A stretch of DNA of 64,000 nucleotides, taken from the NCBI RefSeq assembly GCF_008905045.1, contig NZ_VWMY01000018.1, forward strand, positions 62,001-126,000. Direction: 5' to 3'. This document shows, piece by piece, positions 33,849-42,626 of the stretch. The position numbers and the translations under genes are program-made. The notes under the pieces are model-generated. The model was not told the origin of the DNA. It did no database searches and saw only the letters and a program-made list of their open reading frames with translations. Source of the DNA: Streptomyces albicerus. GTDB lineage: Bacteria; Actinomycetota; Actinomycetes; Streptomycetales; Streptomycetaceae. The stretch's first letter is position 1; every line of letters begins with the position of its first letter.

Positions 33849-36494
33849 GTGCGAAGAACCCGCATCCTCACGGCCGTGCTGGCGCTGACCGCCGGCCTAT
33901 TGGCGGGCGCCCCGTCCGCCCTCGCCGCGAGCCCTCCGAAAACGACCCTCGCCGCCGACACGTACACCTGGAAGAACGCCCGTATCGACGGCGGCGGTTT
34001 CGTCCCCGGCATCGTCTTCAACCGCTCCGAGAAGAACCTCGCGTATGCCAGGACCGACATCGGTGGCGCCTACCGCTGGCAGGAGTCGTCGAAGACCTGG
34101 ACGCCGCTGCTCGACTCGGTCGGCTGGGACCGCTGGGGTCACACCGGGGTCGTGAGCCTGGCCTCCGACTCGGTGGCGCCGGACCGGGTGTACGCGGCGG
34201 TCGGCACGTACACGAACAGCTGGGACCCGGGCAACGGAGCCGTGCTCAGGTCCTCCGACCGGGGTGCGACCTGGCAGAAGGCCGACCTGCCGTTCAAGCT
34301 GGGCGGCAACATGCCGGGGCGCGGCATGGGCGAGCGGCTCGCCGTGGACCCGCACAAGAACAGCGTGCTGTATCTGGGCGCGCCGAGCGGCAAGGGTCTG
34401 TGGCGGTCCACGGACTCGGGCGCCTCCTGGTCTCAGGTGACCAATTTTCCCAACGTCGGTAACTACGCGCAGGATCCGACGGACACGAGCGGGTACGCGT
34501 CCGACAATCAGGGCATCGCCTGGGTCACCTTCGACGAGTCGACCGGCACGGGCACGAACGCCACCCAGACCATCTACGTCGGCGTCGCCGACAAGGACAA
34601 CGCCGTCTACCGCTCGACCGACGCGGGCGCGACCTGGTCCCGTATCGCCGGGCAGCCCACCGGTTATCTGGCCCACAAGGGCGTGCTGGACGCCGAGAAC
34701 GGCTACCTCTACCTCGCGTACAGCGACAAGGGCGGCCCGTACGACGGCGGCAAGGGCCGGCTCTGGCGGTACGCGACGGCGACCGGCACCTGGACGGACA
34801 TCAGCCCGGTCGCGGAGGCCGACACCTACTACGGCTTCAGCGGGCTGAGCGTGGACCGGCAGAAGCCGGGCACGGTGATGGCGACCGCGTACAGCTCCTG
34901 GTGGCCGGACACGCAGATCTTCCGCTCCACGGACAGCGGCGGCACCTGGACGAAGGCCTGGGACTACACCTCGTATCCCACCCGCTCGAACCGCTACACG
35001 ATGGACGTCTCGTCCTCGCCGTGGCTGACGTGGGGTGCCAACCCGTCACCGCCCGAGCAGACGCCCAAACTCGGCTGGATGACCGAGGCGTTGGAGATCG
35101 ACCCGTTCAACTCGAACCGCATGATGTACGGGACCGGCGCGACGATCTACGGCACCGAGAACCTCGGCCAGTGGGACAGCGGCGGCCAGTTCGCCATCAA
35201 GCCGATGGTGCAGGGCCTGGAGGAGACGGCCGTCAACGACCTCGCCGCTCCCCCGTCCGGCGGCGCCCAACTCCTCAGTGCGCTGGGCGATGTCGGTGGT
35301 TTCCGGCACACTGACCTCACCAAAGTCCCGTCGATGATGTTCACTTCGCCGAACTTCACCACCACGACGAGCCTCGACTACGCCGAGTCCAACCCCAACA
35401 CCGTGGTGCGGGTGGGCAATCTCGACTCGGGCCCGCACGTCGCGTTCTCGACGGACAACGGCGCCAACTGGTTCGCGGGCACCGACCCGTCGGGCGTGAG
35501 CGGCGGCGGCACGATCGCGGCGGCCTCCGACGGCAGCCGCTTCGTGTGGAGTCCGGAGGGAGCGGGTGTGCAGTACGCGACCGGGTTCGGTACGTCGTGG
35601 TCGGCGTCGAGCGGGATTCCGGCCGGGGCGATCGTGGAGTCGGACCGGGTCGACCCGAAGACCTTCTACGGCTTCAAGTCCGGGAAGTTCTACGTCAGTT
35701 CGGACGGCGGGGCGAGCTTCACGGCCTCGTCCGCGACCGGGCTGCCGAGCGGCGACAGCGTGCGGTTCAAGGCGCTGCCGGGCACGAAAGGCGACGTCTG
35801 GCTGGCGGGCGGGGCGAGCGACGGCGCGTACGGGCTGTGGCACTCGACGGACGGCGGGGCGACCTTCACCAAGCTGTCCGGCGTCGAGCAGGCCGACACG
35901 ATCGGCTTCGGCAAGGCCGCGGCCGGCGCCTCGTACCAGACGCTCTACACGAGCGCGAAGATCGGCGGCGTACGCGGCATCTTCCGCTCCACGGACAAGG
36001 GCGCGACCTGGACACGCATCAACGACGATGCGCACCAGTGGGGTTGGACGGGCGCGGCCATCACCGGGGATCCGCGGGTGTACGGGCGCGTGTACGTGTC
36101 CACGAACGGGCGCGGGGTCGTCTACGGCGACTCGTCCGACACGAGCGGTGGTGGCGGCGATCCGACGCCGACCGGTGCCTGTGCCGTCACGTACAAGGTC
36201 ACCAACCAGTGGTCGGGTGGCTTCCAGGCCGAGGTGCAGCTCGCCAACTCGGGCTCAACTGCCTGGAACGGATGGTCACTTGGCTGGAACTTCTCGAACG
36301 GGCAGACGATCTCGCAGCTGTGGAACGCCGATCACACGCAGTCGGGATCGGCGGTCACGGTGAAGAACCTGGGCTGGAACGGGAACGTGGCGCCCGGGTC
36401 GTCGGTGGGCTTCGGCTTCACGGGAAGCTGGTCGGGGTCGAACGGAGAACCGGCCGCGTTCAAGCTGGCCGACCAGACCTGCACGGTGGCCTGA
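33849..36494 (+). CDS. Secreted GH74 xyloglucanase with C-terminal CBM2
   Basis: The 881-residue exported protein has a signal peptide to about residue 27 (SALA). Two seven-bladed propellers form the GH74 domain (about 38-760), with catalytic aspartates in ARTDIGGAYRW (Asp70) and LGDVGGFRHTD (Asp481), and several STDGG-type Asp-box loops. A Gly-rich linker and CBM2 (about 776-881, CAVTYKVTNQWSGGF) follow. It would cleave xyloglucan that coats cellulose. The GTG start (VRRTRILTAV) with GAGAGG upstream gives a proper signal peptide. It lies 213 bp after GH48. I see no separate CebR site here, so it may depend on GH48 read-through or another regulator. Confidence 0.94.
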   Translation: MRRTRILTAVLALTAGLLAGAPSALAASPPKTTLAADTYTWKNARIDGGGFVPGIVFNRSEKNLAYARTDIGGAYRWQESSKTWTPLLDSVGWDRWGHTGVVSLASDSVAPDRVYAAVGTYTNSWDPGNGAVLRSSDRGATWQKADLPFKLGGNMPGRGMGERLAVDPHKNSVLYLGAPSGKGLWRSTDSGASWSQVTNFPNVGNYAQDPTDTSGYASDNQGIAWVTFDESTGTGTNATQTIYVGVADKDNAVYRSTDAGATWSRIAGQPTGYLAHKGVLDAENGYLYLAYSDKGGPYDGGKGRLWRYATATGTWTDISPVAEADTYYGFSGLSVDRQKPGTVMATAYSSWWPDTQIFRSTDSGGTWTKAWDYTSYPTRSNRYTMDVSSSPWLTWGANPSPPEQTPKLGWMTEALEIDPFNSNRMMYGTGATIYGTENLGQWDSGGQFAIKPMVQGLEETAVNDLAAPPSGGAQLLSALGDVGGFRHTDLTKVPSMMFTSPNFTTTTSLDYAESNPNTVVRVGNLDSGPHVAFSTDNGANWFAGTDPSGVSGGGTIAAASDGSRFVWSPEGAGVQYATGFGTSWSASSGIPAGAIVESDRVDPKTFYGFKSGKFYVSSDGGASFTASSATGLPSGDSVRFKALPGTKGDVWLAGGASDGAYGLWHSTDGGATFTKLSGVEQADTIGFGKAAAGASYQTLYTSAKIGGVRGIFRSTDKGATWTRINDDAHQWGWTGAAITGDPRVYGRVYVSTNGRGVVYGDSSDTSGGGGDPTPTGACAVTYKVTNQWSGGFQAEVQLANSGSTAWNGWSLGWNFSNGQTISQLWNADHTQSGSAVTVKNLGWNGNVAPGSSVGFGFTGSWSGSNGEPAAFKLADQTCTVA

Positions 36495-36503
36495 GCCGAG
36501 ACC

Positions 36504-36537
36504 GGAGGGCGCGTGCCCGACGAGGCACGCGCCCTCC
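36504..36537. terminator. Bidirectional terminator after GH74 gene
   Basis: GGAGGGCGCGTGCC pairs perfectly with GGCACGCGCCCTCC around a 6-nt loop. It lies between the convergent GH74 and PL11 genes. Confidence 0.85.
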
Positions 36538-36552
36538 TGCTTGCTCTGATGC

Positions 36553-38424
36553 CTACGGGGTATAGACCGTCGGCCTGGGCGCCGTCGCCATCCCGTTGCC
36601 GATGTGGAAGCTAGGGTGCGGCGGCTGGTTGTAAGCCGTGTTTTGCCAGGCCAGCGCGGTGCGGTACATCGTGTCGTGGAGCAGGGTGGTGATCTTCGTG
36701 CTGGTCTCGTTCGGTGTGGAGTAGATCCGCAGGGCCGTGTTGTTGGACGTCGGCCAGACGGCCTCCTCGCGCCAGTCGCCGAAGATGTCGCCGGAGAGCG
36801 ACGGGGTTGCCTTCGTCCCGTTGTTGGAGTGGACGGAGGCGCCGGTCAGCAGCCGGGTGTCGCCGGACGTGCCGTACTTGTCGATGCGGGTGCCATCGAG
36901 GAGTTCGCGTGTCGTGTCGCCGTCCCACCAGCTCACGAAGTTGATGCTGGAGGGCTCCCGGCCGAGTGAGCCGCCGGTGGCCGAGCGGAGCGTGGTGTCG
37001 GATGCGGACCAGGCCTCGGAGCCCGCGCTGCCCGCGTAGATGTCGGCGGCGACCCCGCGGCCGTTGTCGCCGCCGGTGGCGGTCTGCCAGAGGACGGCAC
37101 CGGAACGCGCGTCGGCCATCCAGGAACTGGGCTTGGAGGAGTCCTCGGAGACCTTGAAGTACTCCAGGCCCGCGCGGGACGGATTGTGGTCACCGACATG
37201 GCCGGCGTCGCCGTGGTTCAGCTTGGTCGTCCACAGTCCGTTGCCGTTGTCGTCGACGGTCATGGCGCCGTACACGATCTCGTCCTTGCCGTCGGCGTCC
37301 ACGTCGGCGATGGACAGGCTGTGGTTGCCCTGGCCGTCGTAGCCCTTGCCCGTGTTGGTCGACGAGTTGGTGTCGAAGGTCCAGCGCCGGGTGAAGGCGC
37401 CGTTCCGCCAGTCCCAGGCCGCGATCACCGTACGCGTGTAGTAGCCGCGCGCCATGATGACCGAGGGCCTGGCCCCGTCCAGGTAGGCGGTACCCGCGAG
37501 GAACCGGTCCACGCGGTTGCCGTACGAGTCGCCCCACGACGAGACCGTGCCACGCGCCGGGACGTAGTCGACCGTCCCCATCGCCTTGCCGGTCTGCCCG
37601 TTGAACATGGTCAGGAACTCGGGCCCGGACAGCACGTACCCGCCGGAGTTGCGGTGATCGGCCGACGAACTGCCGATGACGGCGCTGGTGCCGTCCTTCG
37701 TGCCGTCCGCGGTCTTCATGGCGACCTCGGCCTTGCCGTCGCCGTCGTAGTCGTACACCTGGAACTGGGTGTAGTGCGCGCCCGAGCGGATGTTCCGCCC
37801 GAGGTCGATCCGCCACAGCCGGGTGCCGTCGAGCTTGACGCCGTCGATGATCGTGTTGCCGGTGTAGCCGGACTGGGAGTTGTCCTTGGCGTTCGTCGGC
37901 TGCCACTTCAGTACGAAGTCGAGCGCGCCGTCTCCGTCGAGATCGCCGACCGAGGCGTCGTTGGCCTCGTAGGTGTACGCGACGCCGTCCGGGGTCGTGC
38001 CACCGGCGGGCGGGGTGATGGGCACGTCCTTGTATCCGGTGCGGAACTGGATCGCGTGCACGGAGTCGCCCTGCTCGACGCCGCCCACGACCGCGCGGAC
38101 CGTGTAGTCGGCCGAGTTGGGCGCGCCGGAGTGGAAGTAGTTCGTCGAGCCGGTGATCGGGGTGGAGTTGACCTTCGTACCTGCCCGGTAGACGTTGAAC
38201 GCCACGTCGTTCGGGTCGGTGCCGAGCCAGCGCCAGCTGACGAGGTTGCCGGCGTCGGTGTGGACGCTGACGACACCCCGGTCGAGCTTCTCGACCTGGC
38301 GCGCGGTCGCGGCCTCCGCCGATCCCACGGTGAGCGCGGTGAGACCGGCGGCGGCGAGGGCGCCGGTGACCACGGTGGTGAGGAGGAACCGGGTCTTCTT
38401 GCGTCTGCGATGCGGGTGCTGCAC
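36553..38424 (-). CDS. Secreted rhamnogalacturonan lyase, PL11 family
   Basis: The 623-residue exported protein has a signal peptide to about residue 38 (GSAEA), then an FN3-like first domain (LDRGVVSVHTDAGNLVSWRW) and the eight-bladed PL11 propeller with calcium loops DLDGDGALD, DYDGDGKAE and DVDADGKDE. Other PL11 signatures are GNHSLSIADVDADGKDEIVYG, GDIFGDWREEAVWP and the C-terminal YNQPPHPSFHIGNG. PL11 enzymes cleave the rhamnogalacturonan-I backbone of pectin by beta-elimination. It extends the island from cellulose and xyloglucan to pectin. Confidence 0.94.
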   Translation of the reverse strand: MQHPHRRRKKTRFLLTTVVTGALAAAGLTALTVGSAEAATARQVEKLDRGVVSVHTDAGNLVSWRWLGTDPNDVAFNVYRAGTKVNSTPITGSTNYFHSGAPNSADYTVRAVVGGVEQGDSVHAIQFRTGYKDVPITPPAGGTTPDGVAYTYEANDASVGDLDGDGALDFVLKWQPTNAKDNSQSGYTGNTIIDGVKLDGTRLWRIDLGRNIRSGAHYTQFQVYDYDGDGKAEVAMKTADGTKDGTSAVIGSSSADHRNSGGYVLSGPEFLTMFNGQTGKAMGTVDYVPARGTVSSWGDSYGNRVDRFLAGTAYLDGARPSVIMARGYYTRTVIAAWDWRNGAFTRRWTFDTNSSTNTGKGYDGQGNHSLSIADVDADGKDEIVYGAMTVDDNGNGLWTTKLNHGDAGHVGDHNPSRAGLEYFKVSEDSSKPSSWMADARSGAVLWQTATGGDNGRGVAADIYAGSAGSEAWSASDTTLRSATGGSLGREPSSINFVSWWDGDTTRELLDGTRIDKYGTSGDTRLLTGASVHSNNGTKATPSLSGDIFGDWREEAVWPTSNNTALRIYSTPNETSTKITTLLHDTMYRTALAWQNTAYNQPPHPSFHIGNGMATAPRPTVYTP

Positions 38425-38514
38425 GGTGACGTACCTCCTGAGAGGGGGCAGACGGGTTCTGCTTCCCAGTCGCCGCTGGAGGCACGGGAGTTGCCGCCTC
38501 TCGGCAAGCGCTCT

Positions 38515-39465
38515 CTACGCGTACGTACGCGCCAGCGCGGTGACCGTCGCGGTGATGCGTTCACGCAGTTCGGCCGGTTCCAGTACCTCGACGCCGGTGC
38601 CGAGGCGCAGGAACTCGGCGTGGGCGTGCTCGACGGACTCGATGGGAACGGCGGCAAGGGTCCAGCCGTCCGCGCCCGTACGGCCGTTGGTCCGCACGGC
38701 GTCGCCCGCCGGTCCGGTGAGGCGGACTCCCGGGGCGAGCCGGACCACCGCCTCGCCCCGGTGGAGCCGGTCGTGGAAGTCCCGCTGGTACGCGGTCCAG
38801 TACGCGGCGAGGTCGAAGTCCTCGGGGCGGGTGAACTCCTCGTCGGACGCGGCAAGTTCGAGGATCTGGTCGACTCGGAACGTACGCGGCCCCGGTCCCG
38901 CGACGACGTACCAGCGGCCCGCCTTCAGGACGAGTCCGTACGGTTCGAGGCGGCGCCGCACGTCGGTGGGCTCGCGCCAGCGGCGGTACAGGATGTTGAG
39001 GACGCGGCTGTTCCAGACGGCGTCGGCGACGGCGGGGAGGTACGGGGCGGCCCCGTTGTCGGCGTCGGCGTACCAGCCGGGCGCGTCGAGGTGGAAGCGG
39101 CCGCTGATGCGGTCGGCGTGCTCGCGCAGCTCGCGCGGGAGGGCGGCACGCACCTTGAGCTGGGCGGCGGCGAGGACCGGGCCGAGCCCGAGCTCGGCGG
39201 CGGGTCCGGGCGCGCCCGCGAGGAACAGGGCCTCGGCCTCGTCCGCGGTGAGGCCGGTCAGGCGGGTGCGGTAGCCGTCGAGGAGCCGGTAGCCGCCCGC
39301 GTGCCCCGCGTCGCCGTACAGCGGGACTCCGGCGGCGCTCAGCGCCTCCACGTCCCGGTAGACCGTGCGCACCGAGACCTCCAGCTCTGCGGCGAGGTCG
39401 GCGGCGGTCATCCGGCCCCGGGTCTGGAGGAGCAGGAGGATCGAGACGAGGCGGGCTGATTTCAC
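38515..39465 (-). CDS. WYL-domain (YafY-type) transcriptional regulator
   Basis: The 316-residue regulator has an N-terminal DeoR-like HTH (TAADLAAELEVSVRTVYRDV at residues 20-39), a central WYL domain (LEPYGLVLKAGRWYVVAG about 172-190) and a C-terminal extension. The GTG start lies directly on a GGAGG sequence; a slightly different start is possible. It is divergent from a two-gene operon across 62 bp that contain a perfect palindrome, and probably controls that operon. WYL proteins sense small ligands or nucleic-acid signals; the ligand is not known here. Confidence 0.88.
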   Translation of the reverse strand: MKSARLVSILLLLQTRGRMTAADLAAELEVSVRTVYRDVEALSAAGVPLYGDAGHAGGYRLLDGYRTRLTGLTADEAEALFLAGAPGPAAELGLGPVLAAAQLKVRAALPRELREHADRISGRFHLDAPGWYADADNGAAPYLPAVADAVWNSRVLNILYRRWREPTDVRRRLEPYGLVLKAGRWYVVAGPGPRTFRVDQILELAASDEEFTRPEDFDLAAYWTAYQRDFHDRLHRGEAVVRLAPGVRLTGPAGDAVRTNGRTGADGWTLAAVPIESVEHAHAEFLRLGTGVEVLEPAELRERITATVTALARTYA

Positions 39466-39481
39466 CTCCCCAGAATGTCAG

Positions 39482-39510
39482 GCTTCACTGACAGAAGGTG
39501 TCAGTGAAGC
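39482..39510. promoter_or_regulatory. Perfect 12-bp-arm palindrome, probable WYL-regulator operator
   Basis: GCTTCACTGACA and TGTCAGTGAAGC form a perfect inverted repeat with a 5-bp centre (GAAGG). It starts 17 bp from the regulator gene start and ends 17 bp before the divergent ATG at 39528. TGACA-N-TGTCA sites next to YafY-type genes are common in actinobacteria. Confidence 0.8.
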
Positions 39511-39527
39511 GGTCCTAGCGTCCTCTC

Positions 39528-40007
39528 ATGGCCTTCAAGGAGAAACTCCTGACCGTGCCGCCGCCCATCGAGGTGGCGGGGCGGCGGATCAAGCGCTACC
39601 ACGTCACGGCCGACCCCGCGGGCATCGCGCGCGACGTCCAGGAGGCGGCGTACGCGATCCTGCCGAAGCTGCTTCCGGAGCCGGACACCACACCGCCGGC
39701 GACGTTCGTCGTGCTGCACCGGGGCGGCGACGACGGCGCGTACCTCAACGCGTACAGCTGGGTGTGGGACAACGTCCTGCACTTCAAGGGCGCCTCGGCG
39801 GGCCAGCCCGTGCTCGGCTGCCCCGACCGCGACCCCACGCACTTCATCACCCCGGACCTGCCCTGGATCGGCTGTGTCTGGGAGCTGCCGCCGATCCTGC
39901 ACGAACGCGACGCCTGGGTGCGGCACATGCTCACGCCCGATGTCCCCGACCTCGACGCCTATGTCAATGACACCCTCCCCGAGGGCACGACTGGAGACCG
40001 TTCATGA
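39528..40007 (+). CDS. Conserved hypothetical protein, first gene of WYL-controlled pair
   Basis: The 159-residue soluble protein has no signal peptide. I do not recognise a domain. It is rich in Trp/Pro and has HVTADPAGIARDVQEAAYAI, FVVLHRGGDDGAYLNAYSWV and PDLPWIGCVWELPPILHERD. The coding bias is clear and the start is a good ATG after the palindrome. The last 4 bp overlap the next gene (ATGA), so the pair is translationally coupled. Partner and regulator suggest an inducible response to a small molecule; this is inference. Confidence 0.85.
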   Translation: MAFKEKLLTVPPPIEVAGRRIKRYHVTADPAGIARDVQEAAYAILPKLLPEPDTTPPATFVVLHRGGDDGAYLNAYSWVWDNVLHFKGASAGQPVLGCPDRDPTHFITPDLPWIGCVWELPPILHERDAWVRHMLTPDVPDLDAYVNDTLPEGTTGDRS

Positions 40008-40474
40008 GCAGCCCGCACGACTTCGACTTCTTCTTCGGCGGGTGGGACGTCCGCAATCGCCGACTGGCCGACTTCCTCGACCCGGAGAGCGGGTGGCAGG
40101 AGTTCACCGCCACGCACCGCTGCTGGAGTCTCTTCGACGGGGCCGCCAACATCGACGAGATCGACTGCTCCAGCCAGGGCTTCAAGGGGCTGACCCTGCG
40201 GCTGTTCGACCGCGAGACCGAGGACTGGTCGCTGAACTGGTCGTCCAGCCGCACCGGCAAGCTGTTCCCGCCCGTGATCGGCCGATTCACCGACGGGCGG
40301 GGCGAGTTCTACGGGGACGACACCCATGACGGCAAGGACGTGCGGGTGCGGTTCGTGTGGTCGGGGATCTCGGAGCGCACGGCACGCTGGGAGCAGGCGT
40401 TCTCGGTGGACGGGGAGAAGACGTGGGTGACCAACTGGGTCATGGAGTTCACGCGCCGGCCCACGGATTCCTGA
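40004..40474 (+). CDS. DUF1579-like hypothetical protein
   Basis: The 156-residue soluble protein begins SSPHDFDFFFGGWDVRNRRL. The pattern DFxxGxWxxxN, followed by beta-strands (ATHRCWSLFDGAANIDEIDC, WSLNWSS, GRFTDGRGEFYGDD), resembles the lipocalin-like DUF1579 group, often small-ligand binders. It overlaps the upstream gene by ATGA. It is likely expressed only when the WYL regulator allows. Confidence 0.8.
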   Translation: MSSPHDFDFFFGGWDVRNRRLADFLDPESGWQEFTATHRCWSLFDGAANIDEIDCSSQGFKGLTLRLFDRETEDWSLNWSSSRTGKLFPPVIGRFTDGRGEFYGDDTHDGKDVRVRFVWSGISERTARWEQAFSVDGEKTWVTNWVMEFTRRPTDS

Positions 40475-40502
40475 GCCGGGGATCTCCTGAGTTCACGGAT
40501 AC

Positions 40503-41234
40503 CTAGGGCTTCTTGAAGGCTCGTAGCTTGAACTCCGGGTCCCGGCGCGGGACATGCTGGTCCGGGAGCTGCTCCAGACGGGAGGCGAGCTTCTCGGTGA
40601 GGGGCGCGCCCGGCGGCAGCAGCGTGTACCAGCCGCGCCGTACGTCGGCTGCGGCCTGTGCCGGGGCCCGGCCCCGGCCGCGGAAACTCGACCGCCCCGC
40701 CGGGACCAGCGCGTGCCGGTCGGCGTACGACGCCACGAGGTCGTCGCGGTCGCGGGCGGCGCGGCGCGGGCGCGGTGCCATCACGGCGTCGATGTCACTG
40801 CGGACGTCGTGCGCGGCGGCCTTGTCGACGGTCGTGACGAAGACACCGCCGGGCCGCAGCACCCGGGCCACCTCGGCGACGACGCGCTCCGCGTCGTCCA
40901 GCAGGTGCAGCAGCCAGATCGCCGAGACGGCATCGAACGAAGCGTCCGGAAAGGGGAGTTGGCGGATATCGGCGAGCACAACGCGGCCGGGTACACGCTC
41001 GACGGCCCGCCTCAGCATGCCGCACGCCGCGTCGGCGCCCGTCACCTCGAGACCGGCCGCCGCGAGCCGACGCGTCACGATGCCGGTGCCGCAGGCCACG
41101 TCTAGCAGGTCGCCCGCGCCTTCGGGGAGCAGTCCGAGCACGGCGCTCGCGGCCGCGGCGGCACGGGGTTCGCCGCCCCGGGACACGTCGTACCGCTCGG
41201 CTTCCTTGTCGTAGTCGAACACCAGCGCGCTCAA
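40503..41234 (-). CDS. Class I SAM-dependent methyltransferase
   Basis: The 243-residue protein has motif I LLDVACGTGIVTRRLA near residue 44, acidic loop VTGADAACGML, and post-motif IWLLHLLDDAERVVAEVARV with LRPGGVFV. It belongs to the Methyltransf_11 type. The start is set at TTG 41234 because it overlaps the preceding PCD stop (TTGA) and gives MSALVFDYDKEAERYDVSR; longer frames run through the PCD gene. The substrate is unknown. Confidence 0.85.
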   Translation of the reverse strand: MSALVFDYDKEAERYDVSRGGEPRAAAAASAVLGLLPEGAGDLLDVACGTGIVTRRLAAAGLEVTGADAACGMLRRAVERVPGRVVLADIRQLPFPDASFDAVSAIWLLHLLDDAERVVAEVARVLRPGGVFVTTVDKAAAHDVRSDIDAVMAPRPRRAARDRDDLVASYADRHALVPAGRSSFRGRGRAPAQAAADVRRGWYTLLPPGAPLTEKLASRLEQLPDQHVPRRDPEFKLRAFKKP

Positions 41235-41536
41235 TTCGCACCGTGCCCGGCGGCGATCTCCTCGACCCGCTGCGCCAGGGCGAAGTCCCGCTCGGTGACA
41301 GCGCCGCCCACGCTGTGCGTGTTCACGGTGAGTGAGACGGTGTGATAGCCGAGTGTGAGGTCGGAGTGGTGGTCCAGCGCGTCCTGCACCTGGGCGATGT
41401 GCACGACCAGCGCGGCCGCCGCGAAGTGCGAGCCGAGCCGGTAGGAGCGGGCGATGCGGTCTCCGTCGAGGGACCAGCCCGGCAGCTCCGCCAGCCGGTC
41501 CTCGATCTCCTTCTGCGACAGCGGTTCGAGGGGCAT
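41231..41536 (-). CDS. Pterin-4a-carbinolamine dehydratase (4a-hydroxytetrahydrobiopterin dehydratase)
   Basis: The 101-residue PCD/DCoH-family protein has the dehydratase motif DHHSDLTLGYHTVSLTVNTH, which holds the paired histidines of the active site. It also has the N-terminal LPGWSLDGDRIARSY. The family dehydrates 4a-hydroxytetrahydropterins to recycle the cofactor of aromatic hydroxylases. No hydroxylase gene is nearby. It is the first gene of a coupled pair with the methyltransferase. Confidence 0.92.
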   Translation of the reverse strand: MPLEPLSQKEIEDRLAELPGWSLDGDRIARSYRLGSHFAAAALVVHIAQVQDALDHHSDLTLGYHTVSLTVNTHSVGGAVTERDFALAQRVEEIAAGHGAN

Positions 41537-41692
41537 GATCTCGCTCCTTCCGTGACGTCGGGATCTCTTCAGCCTGCCACACTCCGACTGTTTCGGCCCT
41601 GGTCAGGCGGGTCCCGGGCGGTCGATGGGGTGTGCATTCGGCCGTCCGGCCGCACATCGACTCACGGGCCGCGCATCGACTACGGTCGAAGC

Positions 41693-42592
41693 ATGACCAC
41701 CGCCGCGTCCGCCTCCGGGTCCGCCGCCGGGTCCGTCAGCGCGCCCAGCTCAGCGTCCGTCTCCGCTTCCGTCGGCGCCTCCCCCGTCGACAAGGGTGTC
41801 GGGCCGCTGCTTCGCGGCTGGCGGGAGCAGCGCCGGGTCAGCCAGCTGGAGCTGGCCCTGCGAGCCGGGTCGTCGGCGCGGCACATCAGCTTCATCGAGA
41901 CGGGCCGCTCGCGGCCGAGCGAGGAGATGGTGCTGCGGCTGGCCGAGCACCTGGACGTACCGGTGCGGGAGCGCAACTCCCTTCTGCTGGCGGCCGGTTA
42001 CGCACCCCACTACCCGGAGACCCCGCTCGACGACCCGGCGCTGGAGGCGCTGCGCGAGGGCATGGAGCGGCTCATCCAGGGCTACGAGCCCTATCCGGCG
42101 TTCGTCGTGGACGCCACGTACAACGTGGTCGCCGCCAACCGGGGCATCGCGATGCTGCTCGAGACCCTCCCCGAGCACCTTCTCGCCCCGCCGCTGAACG
42201 CGATGCGGCTGACGCTGCACCCGGAGGGCCTGGCGCCCAGGATCCGCAATCTGCGCGAGTGGCGGGGCCATCTGCTGGCCCAGATGGAGCGGGAGATCGC
42301 CCTGCGCCGCTCCGAGCCGCTGCGCGCGCTGTACGAGGAGGTGGCGGCGTATCCGCACCCCTCGCTGGAGGGACCCCCCTCCCCGGAGAGCGACGAGGAG
42401 CGGGGGGAGCCGCCGGTCCCCTACTTCGCCCTGCCGATGCAGATCGAGCACGACGGGCGTGTGCTGTCGTTCATCTCCTCCATCTCGACGTTCAACACAC
42501 CCATGGACGTGACCGTCGCCGAGCTGGCCATCGAGACGCTGCTCCCGGCCGACCCGGCGACGGTCAAGTACCTTCAGTCGCTGATGTCCTGA
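41693..42592 (+). CDS. XRE-family regulator with MmyB-like ligand-binding domain
   Basis: The 299-residue protein has a low-complexity Ala/Ser-rich N-terminus (residues 2-32). The HTH_31 domain follows (LLRGWREQRRVSQLELALRA, then RHISFIETGRSRPSEEMVLR), then MmyB-like ligand-binding domain from about 120 (PAFVVDATYNVVAANRG). ATG 41693 is taken; the longer frame lies in the divergent intergenic DNA. Members commonly repress a neighbouring oxidoreductase or methyltransferase; here the divergent PCD-methyltransferase pair is the natural target. Confidence 0.87.
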   Translation: MTTAASASGSAAGSVSAPSSASVSASVGASPVDKGVGPLLRGWREQRRVSQLELALRAGSSARHISFIETGRSRPSEEMVLRLAEHLDVPVRERNSLLLAAGYAPHYPETPLDDPALEALREGMERLIQGYEPYPAFVVDATYNVVAANRGIAMLLETLPEHLLAPPLNAMRLTLHPEGLAPRIRNLREWRGHLLAQMEREIALRRSEPLRALYEEVAAYPHPSLEGPPSPESDEERGEPPVPYFALPMQIEHDGRVLSFISSISTFNTPMDVTVAELAIETLLPADPATVKYLQSLMS

Positions 42593-42626
42593 CGTCGAAT
42601 CAGCTGCTTTCGCATTCGGATCCGGT

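Noticed and set aside
38503..38516. AAGCGCTCT near the PL11 and WYL genes as a CebR site
   Set aside because: Only the central bases resemble the operator; arms do not match TGGGAGCGCTCCCA.
40513..41214. Plus-strand frames opposite the methyltransferase gene
   Set aside because: Low-complexity Ser/Arg/Ala-rich shadow of a well-supported minus-strand gene.
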